Shown here piece by piece: positions 48,933-57,588 of a DNA stretch of 64,000 nt. Position 1 is the first letter of the stretch, and each line of letters opens with the position of its first letter. The stretch covers positions 1 through 64,000 of the forward strand of contig NZ_JBFAHM010000004.1 in NCBI RefSeq assembly GCF_040654195.1, written 5' to 3'. Source of the stretch: Hamadaea sp013361475 (GTDB taxonomy: Bacteria > Actinomycetota > Actinomycetes > Mycobacteriales > Micromonosporaceae). The notes under the pieces are model-generated. The model made no database searches. It was not told the DNA's origin and saw nothing but the letters and a program-made list of their open reading frames with translations. The position numbers were made by a program, and so were the translations under genes.

Positions 48933-49700
48933 TTGTCGATCTTGAATTCGACGCATCGGTTCGCCGTCACCGGCGACGTGCTGGTCAAGCGGTACGCCTC
49001 GTGGGATCGCGGCGAGCACCTGCGGGAGTGGACGGTGCTGTCGGCGTTGGCCGTCGCGGCACCGGATCTGGTGCCGTGTCCGGTCGAGTCCGGGGTGGAC
49101 GCCGTACCGCCGTGGCTGTCGATGAGGGTGCTGCCCGGCGAACCGTTGTCGGGGCGGCTCGACGGCGTACGCCTCGACGCGCTGGAGGTGGCGTTGCGCC
49201 GGTTGTGGTCGGTTCCGGTCGGGTCGTTACCGCTGCGGCGGTTCGATCCGGCGTACTGCTGCGATGAGGTGCGCCGCCGGTTGGCGGGGTCGGCGCGTCC
49301 GGGCGGGGTCGCCGGGGACGCGTTCGACGTGGCGCTCGGCGTGCCGCCGCTGCCGGTGGTGTCGCCGTCGGTGGTCGGGCATGGGGATCCGAATCTGGCG
49401 AACTACCTGTGGGACGGCGTACGCGTCCGGGTGGTGGACTTCGAGGACGCGGGCGCGTCGGATGTGGCGTACGAGCTGGCGACGTTGGTGGAGCATCTGT
49501 CGGCGCGTGAGGTGGACGCGGACCTGTTCTGCGCGCGGTTCGCCGATCTGGGGCTGGATGCCGGGCGGTTGCGGCTGGCGCGGGTGTGGTGGGCGGCGTT
49601 CTGGCTGCATCTGCTGCTGCCGGGTGGGCCGGCGGCGCGCCGGAATCCGCCCGGAACGCTGGAGGCTCAGGCGCTGCGGCTGCTCGCGTTGGCCGGCTGA
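48933..49700 (+). CDS. APH-like phosphotransferase
   Basis: 255-residue protein of the aminoglycoside phosphotransferase/choline-kinase superfamily. Motifs include VGHGDPNLANYLWDG (HxDxxxxN) and VVDFEDAGASDVAYELATL (DFD-like Mg site). It presumably phosphorylates a small alcohol, but antibiotic resistance cannot be inferred. Start is weak: TTG 48933 or TTG 48942, with AAAGGGG upstream. A GCGCC-TTC-GGCGC stem (48899-48911) lies just before. It is strongly G-ending in codon use. It ends 34 bases into the convergent gene. Confidence 0.85.
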   Translation: MSILNSTHRFAVTGDVLVKRYASWDRGEHLREWTVLSALAVAAPDLVPCPVESGVDAVPPWLSMRVLPGEPLSGRLDGVRLDALEVALRRLWSVPVGSLPLRRFDPAYCCDEVRRRLAGSARPGGVAGDAFDVALGVPPLPVVSPSVVGHGDPNLANYLWDGVRVRVVDFEDAGASDVAYELATLVEHLSAREVDADLFCARFADLGLDAGRLRLARVWWAAFWLHLLLPGGPAARRNPPGTLEAQALRLLALAG

Positions 49701-50551
49701 GTGCCGAGTCCCGCGTGGTATGCGCGCGCTGTCAGCACGATCTCCTCGGGCGGTGTGCGGGTGTCGTCGTATGCCAGGACGTGCTTGGGCTGGTTGCGCA
49801 GGGTCCATTCGATGGCCGGGCCGGTGAGGTGGACGCCGAGTACGTCGTGCCACGGCACGGGTCGCCGGAAGCGGCCGAAGCGGATGCCCTCGTCGGTGAG
49901 GCGGATGGGCATCGGAGCGCGGCGGCGTCCGGCGCGGCGTCGGCGGGTGGCCGAGTCGATCAGGTGGAAGGCGGCGTAGGCGAGCGCGCTGAGGACGAGA
50001 GTCGGCACAGCGCGGGCGGGTTCCAGGGACCGGCCGGTGTGGCGGGCGAGGAGGTAGCCGAGCGGTGCGGCGATGGGTATCGCGGCGAGGACGACTGGCA
50101 GGGTGCGGAAGTGGCGGCGGATCGTGTGCGGTTCGGGCCAGGCCGGTGTGGGGGTCTGCTGGATCAGCGCGCGGAGGTTCGGTGTCTCGGCGGTCTCCGG
50201 TGGGTTGTGGTGGCGGCGTAGCAGCAGCCCGCTGAGGCCGGCGCCGGCGAAGAACGCCGTGACGCCGAGGACGGCGCTGATGATGATGGGCGCGTCGGCG
50301 GCTCCGGCGTCGTGGATGGATCCGCCGAGCAGGAACAGGGCAGCTGCCGCGGCGCCCCATCCGAGGGCGGTCAGCCACACGGTGACCCGCAGGTGGCGCT
50401 GGCCCAGAAGTCGGGAGCCGCGGGCGGCGGTGATGATGGCTGCGGCGACGGCGGGGTCGGGGTGGGCTTTGCCGTGTGCGGCGAGCCAGAGGGCTTCGGT
50501 CCGGGTGGCCGCGGGCAGCGCGGACCAGGCTGGGTCTGCGGCCGGTGGCAT
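49667..50551 (-). CDS. Membrane protein, unknown
   Basis: 294-residue protein with four hydrophobic segments (two around 55-110, two around 155-200) and a cytoplasmic C-terminal domain (DEGIRFGRFRRPVPWHDVLGVHL), which resembles PH-like domains of bacterial membrane proteins. N-terminal ~45 residues are Ala-rich (MPPAADPAWSALPAATRTEALW). No family assigned. Overlaps 34 bases with the convergent phosphotransferase. Confidence 0.7.
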   Translation of the reverse strand: MPPAADPAWSALPAATRTEALWLAAHGKAHPDPAVAAAIITAARGSRLLGQRHLRVTVWLTALGWGAAAAALFLLGGSIHDAGAADAPIIISAVLGVTAFFAGAGLSGLLLRRHHNPPETAETPNLRALIQQTPTPAWPEPHTIRRHFRTLPVVLAAIPIAAPLGYLLARHTGRSLEPARAVPTLVLSALAYAAFHLIDSATRRRRAGRRRAPMPIRLTDEGIRFGRFRRPVPWHDVLGVHLTGPAIEWTLRNQPKHVLAYDDTRTPPEEIVLTARAYHAGLGTQPANASSRSA

Positions 50552-50568
50552 GGGCTGAGGTTAGCGGG

Positions 50569-50973
50569 TCAGCGCAATTCGCGGCGGATGACGAGTTTGA
50601 GGGCGGACCAGACGTCGTCGACGGCGGCGACTTTGACGTCGACGAGGCCGGTGGGCAGGGCGATGTCGCGGATGGCGGCTTCGGTGAGGTCGGTGGGTTC
50701 GGCGAGGCCTTTCTTGACGGCGGCTTGTTTGGGCCAGCAGACCCAGTAGGCGGCGTCGGGGGCCATCGCTGTGCGTACTCGGGGGAGGTCGTCGAGCAGC
50801 GCGGCGCGGGTGGTGACGAAGGTGAGGATGACGTCGAGCGGGCCGTGCAGGGTGGTGCGGGCGGTGGCGCCGAGGTCGAGGGTGAGGCCGGCGGGCCGAT
50901 GGAGGACCGCCAGCCGGGTTGTCGGGGTGATGCCGAGTTTGCGGGGCAGGGGAGTGCCGGAGTAGCCGCTCAT
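50569..50973 (-). CDS. DUF3052 family protein
   Basis: 134-residue DUF3052 protein (MSGYSGTPLPRKLGI...) with alternating beta/alpha, LAVLHRPAGLTLDLG and AYWVCWPKQAAVKKG. Function unknown; conserved across actinobacteria. Its ATG overlaps the stop of the oxidoreductase (ATGA), so it is translationally coupled and could act on the same pathway. Confidence 0.88.
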   Translation of the reverse strand: MSGYSGTPLPRKLGITPTTRLAVLHRPAGLTLDLGATARTTLHGPLDVILTFVTTRAALLDDLPRVRTAMAPDAAYWVCWPKQAAVKKGLAEPTDLTEAAIRDIALPTGLVDVKVAAVDDVWSALKLVIRRELR

Positions 50974-51947
50974 TCCGATCGCACGGTCAGCAGGAGTTTG
51001 CCGGTGGTACGCCGTCCTTCGAGGTCTTCGTGGGCGCGTCGGGCTTGGCTGAGCGGGTATCGCTGGGAGACCTGGATGCGTAGTTGCCCGCCGGCGATCC
51101 AGCTGAACAGGTCGTGGGCGCGGCCGAGGAGTTCGTCGCGGTCGGCGACGTAGTGGGCGAGGGTGGGCCGGGTGACGAACAGGGAGCCGAGGCCAGACAG
51201 GCGTTGCAGGTCGAACGGTGGTACCGGGCCGCTGGCCGCGCCGAAGAGGGCGATCAGCGCGCGGGGGCGTACGCATTGCAGGTCGCCTTCGAAGGTGGAC
51301 GCTCCGACGCCGTCGTAGACGATGTCGACGCCGCGGCCGCCGGTCAGTTCTTTGACCTGTTCCGGGAAGGGTGTCTGGTCGTAGCGGATCACGTCGTCGG
51401 CGCCGGCTTGGCGGGCGAGTTTCTCCTTCTCCTCGGTGGACACGGTGCCGATGACCCGGCCGCCTTGGAGTTTGATCAGCTGGGTGAGGAGCAGTCCCAT
51501 GCCGCCGGCGGCGGCGTGCACGAGGACTTGGTCGCCGGGGCGAACGGCGTACGTGGAGTGGGTCAGGTAGTGCGCGGTCAGTCCTTGCAGCATCGCGGCG
51601 GCGGCGAGGTCGAGGTCCACCCCGGACGGCACGTGCACCAGCATTTTCTCCGGTACGACGGCCAGTTCGGCGTAGCTGCCGGGCACCGAGCACCAGGCGA
51701 CCCGGTCGCCGGGGGCCACGTGGGTCACGCCGTCGCCGACTTCGGCGACGATGCCGGCGCCTTCGGATCCGGGGACGAGCGGCAGCGGCAGCGGGTAGCG
51801 GCCTTCGCGGTGGTAGACGTCGATGAAGTTCACTCCGGCGGTGGCGACTCGCACGAGCGCCTGCCCGGGGCCGGGCCGCGGGTCGGGGCGTTCGGTGTAG
51901 GTGAGGGCCTCGGGACCGCCGGGGGCGTCGACGACAATCGCATGCAT
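50970..51947 (-). CDS. NADPH:quinone oxidoreductase (QorA-like)
   Basis: 325-residue medium-chain reductase without zinc Cys set: MHAIVVDAPGGPEALTYTERP, GVNFIDVYHREGRYPLPLPLVPGSEGAG (in parts), AAAMLQGLTAHYL, VLVHAAAGGMGLLLTQLIKLQGGRVIGT. One-electron reduction of quinones with NADPH, as zeta-crystallin. It heads a two-gene unit with the DUF3052 gene. Confidence 0.95.
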   Translation of the reverse strand: MHAIVVDAPGGPEALTYTERPDPRPGPGQALVRVATAGVNFIDVYHREGRYPLPLPLVPGSEGAGIVAEVGDGVTHVAPGDRVAWCSVPGSYAELAVVPEKMLVHVPSGVDLDLAAAAMLQGLTAHYLTHSTYAVRPGDQVLVHAAAGGMGLLLTQLIKLQGGRVIGTVSTEEKEKLARQAGADDVIRYDQTPFPEQVKELTGGRGVDIVYDGVGASTFEGDLQCVRPRALIALFGAASGPVPPFDLQRLSGLGSLFVTRPTLAHYVADRDELLGRAHDLFSWIAGGQLRIQVSQRYPLSQARRAHEDLEGRRTTGKLLLTVRSE

Positions 51948-51987
51948 TCCCTCACCCTAGTGCGGGCGGGAGCCGGTGGCGCGGTGG

Positions 51988-52479
51988 TCAGGCCAGGCCC
52001 GGCAGGTAGGGCGGCAGGGCGGCGCCGGGGGCGAGGCGCTGGTATTGCGGCGAGTCGACGAAGCGGGCCAGCACGTAGCCGGAGGCCAGGGTGAAGGCCC
52101 GCCCGGACAGGATCTCCTCGCCGGGCAGGAACACCTTGTGCACCCGGGTGGGTTCGGGTAGTTCCCCGGCGGGGGTGATCTCGACGACCTGGGCCACGTC
52201 TTCGGGGGTGGCGTGGGTGCGCCCGCAGAACGCGACGGTCAGCACGGGGTGGCCGGGGGCGTATCCGGACCAGAACAGTTCCAGGTCGCCGTCGACGGGG
52301 ACGTGGGCGACCTGGGCCGCGACGCGGGCGCCCGCCGTGGCCGGGTCCTCCCCGGCCTCGACGCGCGCGTGTGGCAGGCTCCACCGGTTGGGCCGGTCGG
52401 CGGCCTGGTCGTCGTGCAGGTGCACGAGGATCCGGCCCTGGAAGTCGACCAGGGCCACCAGCGCGATGCGGGCTGTCAT
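51988..52479 (-). CDS. Nudix-like protein with degenerate box
   Basis: 163-residue protein with the Nudix fold (ARIALVALVDFQGRILVHLHDD...). The box reads HARVEAGEDPATAGARVAAQVAHV, retaining the GE motif but lacking the REUXEE core, so catalysis by the usual Mg mechanism is doubtful. It may be a non-catalytic or altered Nudix member. ATG 52479. Single gene between the quinone reductase unit and the aldo-keto reductase. Confidence 0.75.
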   Translation of the reverse strand: MTARIALVALVDFQGRILVHLHDDQAADRPNRWSLPHARVEAGEDPATAGARVAAQVAHVPVDGDLELFWSGYAPGHPVLTVAFCGRTHATPEDVAQVVEITPAGELPEPTRVHKVFLPGEEILSGRAFTLASGYVLARFVDSPQYQRLAPGAALPPYLPGLA

Positions 52480-52540
52480 GGGTCTAGTCTGCCTCGCCCG
52501 ATCAAGCCGTGCCGTCCGCACCGGTGAGCGGCTGCGGCCG

Positions 52541-53368
52541 TCAGCCCATCCAGTTCATCTTGTCGGGGTCGGGTCCGATGCGGCCGTCGGCGTCGAGCCC
52601 GTCGATCGCGGCCATGTCCGGGGCGGACAGTTCGAAGCCGAACACGTCGAGGTTTTCGGCGATCCGGGATGGGGTGACCGACTTCGGGATGACGATGTTG
52701 CCGAGTTGCAGGTGCCAGCGCAGCACGACTTGGGCCGGCGTACGGCCGTGCGTGTCGGCGATCTTGGCCAGGACGGGGTCGTCGAGCAGTCCCTTGCCCT
52801 GCCCGAGGGGGCTCCACGCCTCGGTCGCGATGCCGTGCTCGGCGTGGTACGCCCGCAGCGCCGCCTGGTTGAACCGCGGGTGCAGTTCGATCTGGTTGAC
52901 GGCGGGGACGACGCCGCTGTCGTCGATGACGCGGGTCAGGTTGGCCTGGGTGAAGTTGGAGACGCCGATCGCGCGTACGCGGCCGGCTTCCTGCAGCTCG
53001 ACGAGGGTCCGCCAGGCCTCGGTGTACTTGTCCTGCCGCGGAACCGGCCAGTGGATCAGGTAGAGGTCCAGATAGTCCAGGCCGAGCTTGTCCAGGCTGG
53101 CGTCGAAGGCGCGCAGCACCTTGTCGTGGTCGTGGTCGTCGTTCCACAGTTTGGTGGTGATGAACAGTTCGTCGCGGGCGATCCCGGACTCGGCGATCGC
53201 CCGGCCGACGCCTTCCTCGTTGAAGTACAGCTTGGCGGTGTCGATGCTGCGGTAGCCGGCCCGCAGTGCGGTGGCGACCGCGTCGTGGGCCTGTTGGTCG
53301 GGCACCTGCCAGACGCCGAAACCGAGCTGCGGCATGACGACGCCGTTGTTCAACGTGACTGTCTGCAT
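52541..53368 (-). CDS. Aldo/keto reductase
   Basis: 275-residue NADPH-dependent AKR. Catalytic tetrad D in YRSIDTAKLYFNE, Y in the same block, K in ITTKLWNDD and H in LIHWPVPRQ. Additional motif GVSNFTQANLTRVI. Family typical of 2,5-diketo-D-gluconate reductases, active on aldehydes and ketones. ATG 53368. Divergent from the GNAT gene at 53422. Confidence 0.95.
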   Translation of the reverse strand: MQTVTLNNGVVMPQLGFGVWQVPDQQAHDAVATALRAGYRSIDTAKLYFNEEGVGRAIAESGIARDELFITTKLWNDDHDHDKVLRAFDASLDKLGLDYLDLYLIHWPVPRQDKYTEAWRTLVELQEAGRVRAIGVSNFTQANLTRVIDDSGVVPAVNQIELHPRFNQAALRAYHAEHGIATEAWSPLGQGKGLLDDPVLAKIADTHGRTPAQVVLRWHLQLGNIVIPKSVTPSRIAENLDVFGFELSAPDMAAIDGLDADGRIGPDPDKMNWMG

Positions 53369-53421
53369 GCTCCCGATGATTCCACTTGCCCGGCGGCGGG
53401 ATCGGGACAACGCTGCGGAGT

Positions 53422-54390
53422 GTGACCATCATCCGGGCGTACGCCCTCGAGAGGGATGCCGAGGGCGTCGCCGCGCTCGCCGGCGAGGTGTGGCATCGGC
53501 CGGTGCCCGTGCAGGACATCCTGGAGCAGGAGCGGACCGCCCCGGCCGGGCGGATCGCGGTGCAGCTGGTCGCCGAGTCCGGCGGCGTGGTCGCGTATGG
53601 GAACGCGATCTGGGATCCGGCGAACCCGGCCGGGTTGTTCCAGGTCGACGTCGTCGTGACGGCCGGACGTCGGCGTCGGGGGCTCGGCTCGGCGCTGCTG
53701 ACCCGGGTGGAGCGGTTCGCCGTCGAGCACGGCGCGACCCGGCTCGGCGCGGTCGTGCCCGGGTTCGACGAGGACACCGGTACGGCTTTCGCCGCACGTC
53801 ACGGGTATCGGGTAGTGCGCCGGGCGTATCACTCCTATTTGACGGTGGCCGACGTGGACCCGGGGCTGCTGGCGGAGCCGGACCCGCCGGGCGTCGAGGT
53901 GACGACGCTGGCCGCGCTGGGCGACGGTGAGCAGGCCCGGCGGGCGTTGTGGGACGTGCACGAGCGGACGGTGCCGGACATGCCGGGGTCGCGGACCGCG
54001 GCCCGGCGGCCGTACGCGGACTTCGCCGAGGCGGTGCTGGGGCGGCGGTGGTTCCGGGCGGACGGCGCGTTCCTCGCGTTCGCCGGCGGTGCGGCGGTGG
54101 GTTTGGCGATCGTGTCGTTCCAGCCGGAGAGCGACTCGATGAACCACACGTTCACCGGGGTGCTGCCGGAATGGCGTGGCCGTGGTGTGGCGTCGGCGCT
54201 GAAACGGGCCACGATCCGGTACGCGCGGCAGGTGGGGGTGGCGACGATGCGGGCGGGCAACGACGCGGCGAACGCGCCGATGCTGGCGATCAACGCACGG
54301 TTCGGCTATCAGCGGCGCGGCGGTCACGTCCGGCTCGAAAAGACTGTCCCGCCTTCTCCGCCGGATGCCGTCCCGCCGATCATGAACTGA
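53422..54390 (+). CDS. Tandem GNAT acetyltransferase
   Basis: 322-residue protein with two GNAT domains: first (~3-145) has VVVTAGRRRRGLGSALLTRVERFA (acetyl-CoA loop RxxGxG), second (~165-305) has LPEWRGRGVASALKRATIRYARQVG and NAPMLAINARFGY. The two domains resemble those of MshD/Eis-like tandem enzymes, but the substrate is unknown. GTG 53422 has GCGGAG nearby. It ends just before a small GGCCG-TGAT-CGGCC stem (54392-54405). Confidence 0.9.
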   Translation: MTIIRAYALERDAEGVAALAGEVWHRPVPVQDILEQERTAPAGRIAVQLVAESGGVVAYGNAIWDPANPAGLFQVDVVVTAGRRRRGLGSALLTRVERFAVEHGATRLGAVVPGFDEDTGTAFAARHGYRVVRRAYHSYLTVADVDPGLLAEPDPPGVEVTTLAALGDGEQARRALWDVHERTVPDMPGSRTAARRPYADFAEAVLGRRWFRADGAFLAFAGGAAVGLAIVSFQPESDSMNHTFTGVLPEWRGRGVASALKRATIRYARQVGVATMRAGNDAANAPMLAINARFGYQRRGGHVRLEKTVPPSPPDAVPPIMN

Positions 54391-54391
54391 T

Positions 54392-54405
54392 GGCCGTGAT
54401 CGGCC
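54392..54405 (+). terminator. Small hairpin after GNAT gene
   Basis: GGCCG-TGAT-CGGCC, 5-base stem with 4-base loop, 1 base beyond the GNAT stop; the gene at 54452 converges. Short but well placed. Confidence 0.4.
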
Positions 54406-54451
54406 GGTGTGTCGTGTCCGGGGCGTCCTGATCGATTCCCGGGCGCCTTGA

Positions 54452-54820
54452 TCAGCGAGCGGGCTGGGCCGCGGCCGGCGTGGCTGCCGGCGTCGTGGCT
54501 GGGCTCGGCTGGTCGGTGGCCGGCAGGACCGCGTCGAGCAGGCCGGGGAAGCGTTCGGCGACCTCGCCGGCGCGCAGCCGGACGTATTTACTGGTGCCTT
54601 CGCGGCGGGTGGTGGTCAGGCCCGCTTCGCGGAGCACCTTGAGGTGGTGTGAGCGGGTGGCTTTCGGCATGTCGGGGAACAGGTGGCCGCAGGCGTACTC
54701 GTGGCCGCCGGACAGCGTCGCCACGATCTGCAGGCGGATCGGGTCGGACAGGGCGAACAGCACGGCGGTGACCGGTACTTCGGTCAGGGCCGGCTCGTCG
54801 GGGTTCACGGCGGAAGTCAC
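54452..54820 (-). CDS. ArsR-family regulator
   Basis: 122-residue winged-helix regulator: ALSDPIRLQIVATLSGGHEYACGHLF, helix-turn-helix KATRSHHLKVLREAGLTTTRREG and a Pro/Ala/Thr-rich tail. Single Cys before the recognition region is not a classic metal site (ELCVCDL), so the effector is unknown. Divergent from the EamA transporter with repeated CGAACAAG-type motifs between, so it most likely represses that gene. Confidence 0.93.
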   Translation of the reverse strand: MTSAVNPDEPALTEVPVTAVLFALSDPIRLQIVATLSGGHEYACGHLFPDMPKATRSHHLKVLREAGLTTTRREGTSKYVRLRAGEVAERFPGLLDAVLPATDQPSPATTPAATPAAAQPAR

Positions 54821-54857
54821 GTGATCGTCCTCACCACGTCATTGGTTCGACTTTTCT

Positions 54858-54886
54858 CGAACAAGCTCCTAGGCTCAGCTTGTTCG
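54858..54886. promoter_or_regulatory. Operator between ArsR and EamA genes
   Basis: CGAACAAGCT (54858-54867) and AGCTTGTTCG (54877-54886) are exact complements around 9 bases; a related TTGTCGAACAA follows at 54891. Located between divergent starts, it is a good ArsR operator candidate with multiple half-sites. Confidence 0.65.
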
Positions 54887-54925
54887 GATCTTGTCGAACA
54901 ATACCTGGCTTGGAAGGGGACCGCC

Positions 54926-55918
54926 ATGGGCCGCGCCGCCGCCCTCACCTCCGTACTCATCTGGGGCGTCCAGTTCAGCGTGCTCGCCGCCGCGCTGCGG
55001 CGACTGGACGCGTACCACTTCAGCAGTCTGCGGTTCGCGCTCGGAGCGCTGGTCGTCGCCCTGGTGCTGGTCTGGCGGGAAGGCCGCGGCGCGCTGCGCT
55101 ACGAAGGCCGCCTGCTCGCCGCCACCGGCTACGGCGCGGCCGGGTTCGCCGCGTTCAGCATCCTGCTCATCGTCGCGCTCGGCTACACGTCGCCGCAGAA
55201 CGTCGCCCTGGTCGCGGCCACCTCGCCGATCCTCACTCAGCTGCTGCGCTGGGTCCTGGACGGCGTACGCCCCCACCCGGCGATCCTCGCCCTGGCCGTG
55301 GCCGCCCTCGCCGGTCTGGCCCTAGTCATCACGAAGGGACAGCTCGGCGGATTCGGCGCGTTCGGCCTCGGCGACCTGATGGCGCTGGGCGCGGCGCTCG
55401 GCTGGTCGATCTTCACCTACGGCGCGGGGAAGTTCCCCGGCTGGAGCCCGCTGCGCTACACCACCCTGACCATGATCGGCGGCGCGGGCGTGACGATCGC
55501 GGTGACGGTGATCGCCGACCTCACCGGCCTGGCCCACCTGCCGGCGATCTCCGCGGTGTGGGCGGTCACCCCGCACCTGGTCTACGTCGCCGTCATCGGC
55601 TCGGTCCTGGCCGCTGGAGTGTGGACGGTGGCCGTACGCTCGCTGGGCGCCACCACAGCGGTCCTGTTCATGAACCTCGTGCCGATCATCGCGCTGCTCG
55701 TGGCGGTGGCGACCGGCGCCCGGCTGAGCGCGGTCGAACTGCTCGGCGCGGCGATCACCGTGGCGGCGCTGCTCGGCGCGGCCGCTGTCCACCGGAGGGT
55801 GACCGCCACCGCCGCCCGGGCCGCAGGCTCGGCCTCCACGCCGGCTGTTTCGGTCCCGGCGTCGGTTGTTTCGGTCCCGGCGTCGGCCGCGCAGGTCCCG
55901 GTACGCTCCGAGGCATGA
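54926..55918 (+). CDS. EamA/DMT transporter
   Basis: 330-residue drug/metabolite transporter with ten hydrophobic segments in two EamA repeats: first from MGRAAALTSVLIWGVQFSVLA, second from LGGFGAFGLGDLMALGAALGWSIF, plus GATTAVLFMNLVPIIALLVAVATGARLSAVELLGAAITVAALLG in parts. C-terminal tail contains a direct repeat of VSVPAS units encoded by a 21-base tandem (about 55846-55887). Export of a metabolite or drug is likely. Regulated by the divergent ArsR. The next gene (methyltransferase) overlaps by ATGA. Confidence 0.92.
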   Translation: MGRAAALTSVLIWGVQFSVLAAALRRLDAYHFSSLRFALGALVVALVLVWREGRGALRYEGRLLAATGYGAAGFAAFSILLIVALGYTSPQNVALVAATSPILTQLLRWVLDGVRPHPAILALAVAALAGLALVITKGQLGGFGAFGLGDLMALGAALGWSIFTYGAGKFPGWSPLRYTTLTMIGGAGVTIAVTVIADLTGLAHLPAISAVWAVTPHLVYVAVIGSVLAAGVWTVAVRSLGATTAVLFMNLVPIIALLVAVATGARLSAVELLGAAITVAALLGAAAVHRRVTATAARAAGSASTPAVSVPASVVSVPASAAQVPVRSEA

Positions 55919-56655
55919 CCATCCCAGGCTTGTCCTTCGGCTCGGCTGCCCGCCTCTACGACACGATCCGGCCCACCTATCCGCAGACGGCGATCACCTG
56001 GGCGCTGCGCCCGGTGCTCGGCGAGCGGCCGGTGCGGGTGCTGGATCTGGGGGCGGGCACCGGGCTGCTGTCCGGCGTACTGGTGGCTGCCGGGCACGAG
56101 GTGGTCGCGGTCGAACCGGACGACCAGATGCGGGCGGTGGCCGCCGGGAACCTGCCCGGCGTCGAAGTGCTGTCCGGCAGCGCGGAGCAGATCCCGCTGC
56201 CGGACGCGTCCGTCGACGCGGTCGTCGTCGGGCAGGCGTACCACTGGTTCACGCCCGAGCGGGCGCTGCCGGAGATCCGCCGGGTGCTGCGCGCAGAAGG
56301 CGTGTTCGCTCCGATGTGGAACATCCGCGACGAGCGTACGCCGTGGGTGGCGGCGTTCTCCGAGGTCGTCGGCCAGGAAGGCTGGGGCTTGGACGAAGGC
56401 TGGCCGTATGGGGCGGTCGAACCGTGGTTCACCACGCCGGAGCTCGGCATGTTCGAGCACACGGTGCCGATCCCACCGGCGGCGCTGGTCGACCTGGCCC
56501 GGTCGCGCTCCTACTACCTGACCGCCGACGCCGACGAGCAGGCGCGGCTGGACCGGGACCTCGCCACGCTGGCCGATACGCACCCGGACCTGGCCGGGCG
56601 GGACGTCGTCGACATGCCCTACCGGACGTGCGTATACCGGATGCGGCCCGCCTGA
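55915..56655 (+). CDS. Class I SAM-dependent methyltransferase
   Basis: 246-residue methyltransferase of the UbiE/Methyltransf_11 class: VRVLDLGAGTGLLSGVLVAAG (motif I), VEPDDQMRAVA, SAEQIPLPDASVDAVVVGQAYHWF, PEIRRVLRAEGVF. Methylates an unknown small substrate, often quinone-like or secondary metabolites. It overlaps the EamA transporter by ATGA, so the two are co-expressed; the transporter may export the methylated product. Ends before the repeat field at 56661. Confidence 0.92.
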   Translation: MTIPGLSFGSAARLYDTIRPTYPQTAITWALRPVLGERPVRVLDLGAGTGLLSGVLVAAGHEVVAVEPDDQMRAVAAGNLPGVEVLSGSAEQIPLPDASVDAVVVGQAYHWFTPERALPEIRRVLRAEGVFAPMWNIRDERTPWVAAFSEVVGQEGWGLDEGWPYGAVEPWFTTPELGMFEHTVPIPPAALVDLARSRSYYLTADADEQARLDRDLATLADTHPDLAGRDVVDMPYRTCVYRMRPA

Positions 56656-56660
56656 CTCTG

Positions 56661-56776
56661 TCGCAGTCGGGTGGGCGCGTCGCGATCGGGTGAGGCCGTC
56701 GCGTTATCGGGTCGGGCCGTCGCGATCGGGTCGGGCCGTCGCGATCGGGTCGGGCCGTCGCGATCGGGTCGGGCCG
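56661..56776. repeat. Tandem 19-base repeat array, six units
   Basis: Units TCGCGATCGGGTCGGGCCG, 19 bases each, starting 56661, 56680, 56699 (21 bases, with a TTAT insert), 56720, 56739 and 56758. The last three are identical. The first two are slightly diverged. It lies 6 bases past the methyltransferase stop. No open frame or gene is expected. Confidence 0.85.
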
Positions 56777-56777
56777 T

Positions 56778-56839
56778 CGCGTTATCCCGGATAACGCGGC
56801 TTATCGCTCGCGTGAAGGGGACGTTTTCCCGGATAACGT
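56778..56839. repeat. Two GTTATCC-C-GGATAAC palindromes
   Basis: A perfect 10-base-arm palindrome CGCGTTATCC-C-GGATAACGCG (56778-56798) and a second with one mismatch (56821-56839), separated by 22 bases, located between the two repeat arrays. The GTTATCC-C-GGATAAC core resembles a protein site; two copies suggest a binding locus. Confidence 0.65.
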
Positions 56840-56905
56840 GAGACGGCCCCAACGTGAGACGGCCCCAACGCGAGATGGGTTGGCAACGCGAGACCACCCC
56901 AACGC
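56840..56905. repeat. Tandem 16-18-base repeat, four units, inverse orientation
   Basis: GAGACGGCCCCAACGT-type units at 56840, 56856, 56872 (18 bases) and 56890. Their complement (GGGGCCGTCTC) resembles the left-array unit core GGGCCGTCGC, so the two arrays are arranged as an inverted pair around the palindromes. In the convergent gap, the entire block could fold into a long hairpin. Confidence 0.6.
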
Positions 56906-56947
56906 GACACGGGTCACACCCTGTCCCAGGTGACGGGCTCCCGCAGG

Positions 56948-57490
56948 TCACGCCGCGAGCGGGAGCACCTCCGCGCCGGCCAGCTCGGCGAGCAGTTTGC
57001 CCGGCACGAGCAGCTTGCCGCGCCGGCGTCCGCTGCCGATCACGACCCACGGCGTACCGGCGACGGCGGCGTCGACGAGCACCGGCCACGACGCGGGCAG
57101 GCCGATCGGGGTGATGCCGCCGTACTCCATGCCGGTCTGCTCGACGGCGTCGTCCATCGGCGCGAACGACGCCTTGCGCGCGTCGAGCCGTTTGCGGATC
57201 ACCCCGTTGACGTCGGCCCGGGTGCTGGCCAGCACGACACACGCCGCCATCGTGGTGTTCTCACCGCGCCGCCCGGCCACCACGACACAGTTCGCCGACT
57301 GCTCCGGCGGCACGGCGTACACCTCGCCGAACACGGCGGTGTCGGCGTTGGCCGGGTCGGTGTCGACCACGAGCACCGACCCGGCGTGCTCCCAGCCGGA
57401 CAGGGCCGCGGCCACCGGCGGGGCGAGCAGGTCCAGGCGCTCGGCCGCGGGCCAGGCCGCGTCGAAGCGGCCGATGGGCGTGTCAGTCAT
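56948..57490 (-). CDS. YbaK/aminoacyl-tRNA deacylase family protein
   Basis: 180-residue YbaK/EbsC-like protein, which clears mischarged aminoacyl-tRNA. Features: QSANCVVVAGRRGENTTMAACVVLASTRADVNGVIRKRLDARKASFAPMDDAV in parts, GMEYGGITPIGLPASWPVLVD (GGxxPxG) and VIGSGRRRGKLLVPGKLLAEL. Trans-editing of Cys-tRNAPro or a related one is likely. It ends just right of the repeat field, convergent with the methyltransferase. Confidence 0.92.
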   Translation of the reverse strand: MTDTPIGRFDAAWPAAERLDLLAPPVAAALSGWEHAGSVLVVDTDPANADTAVFGEVYAVPPEQSANCVVVAGRRGENTTMAACVVLASTRADVNGVIRKRLDARKASFAPMDDAVEQTGMEYGGITPIGLPASWPVLVDAAVAGTPWVVIGSGRRRGKLLVPGKLLAELAGAEVLPLAA

Positions 57491-57588
57491 CCCGCCAGCA
57501 TACGAACGCCCGCCGCCGGGCTGCGTGACGGCGTGGTCCCGGCCGGGAAACGCTGGGGCGTCGGCGGATACGCGTAGGCTGGCAGCCG

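Noticed and set aside
56661..56905. CRISPR array
   Set aside because: Units are contiguous, without unique spacers, and there are no cas genes.
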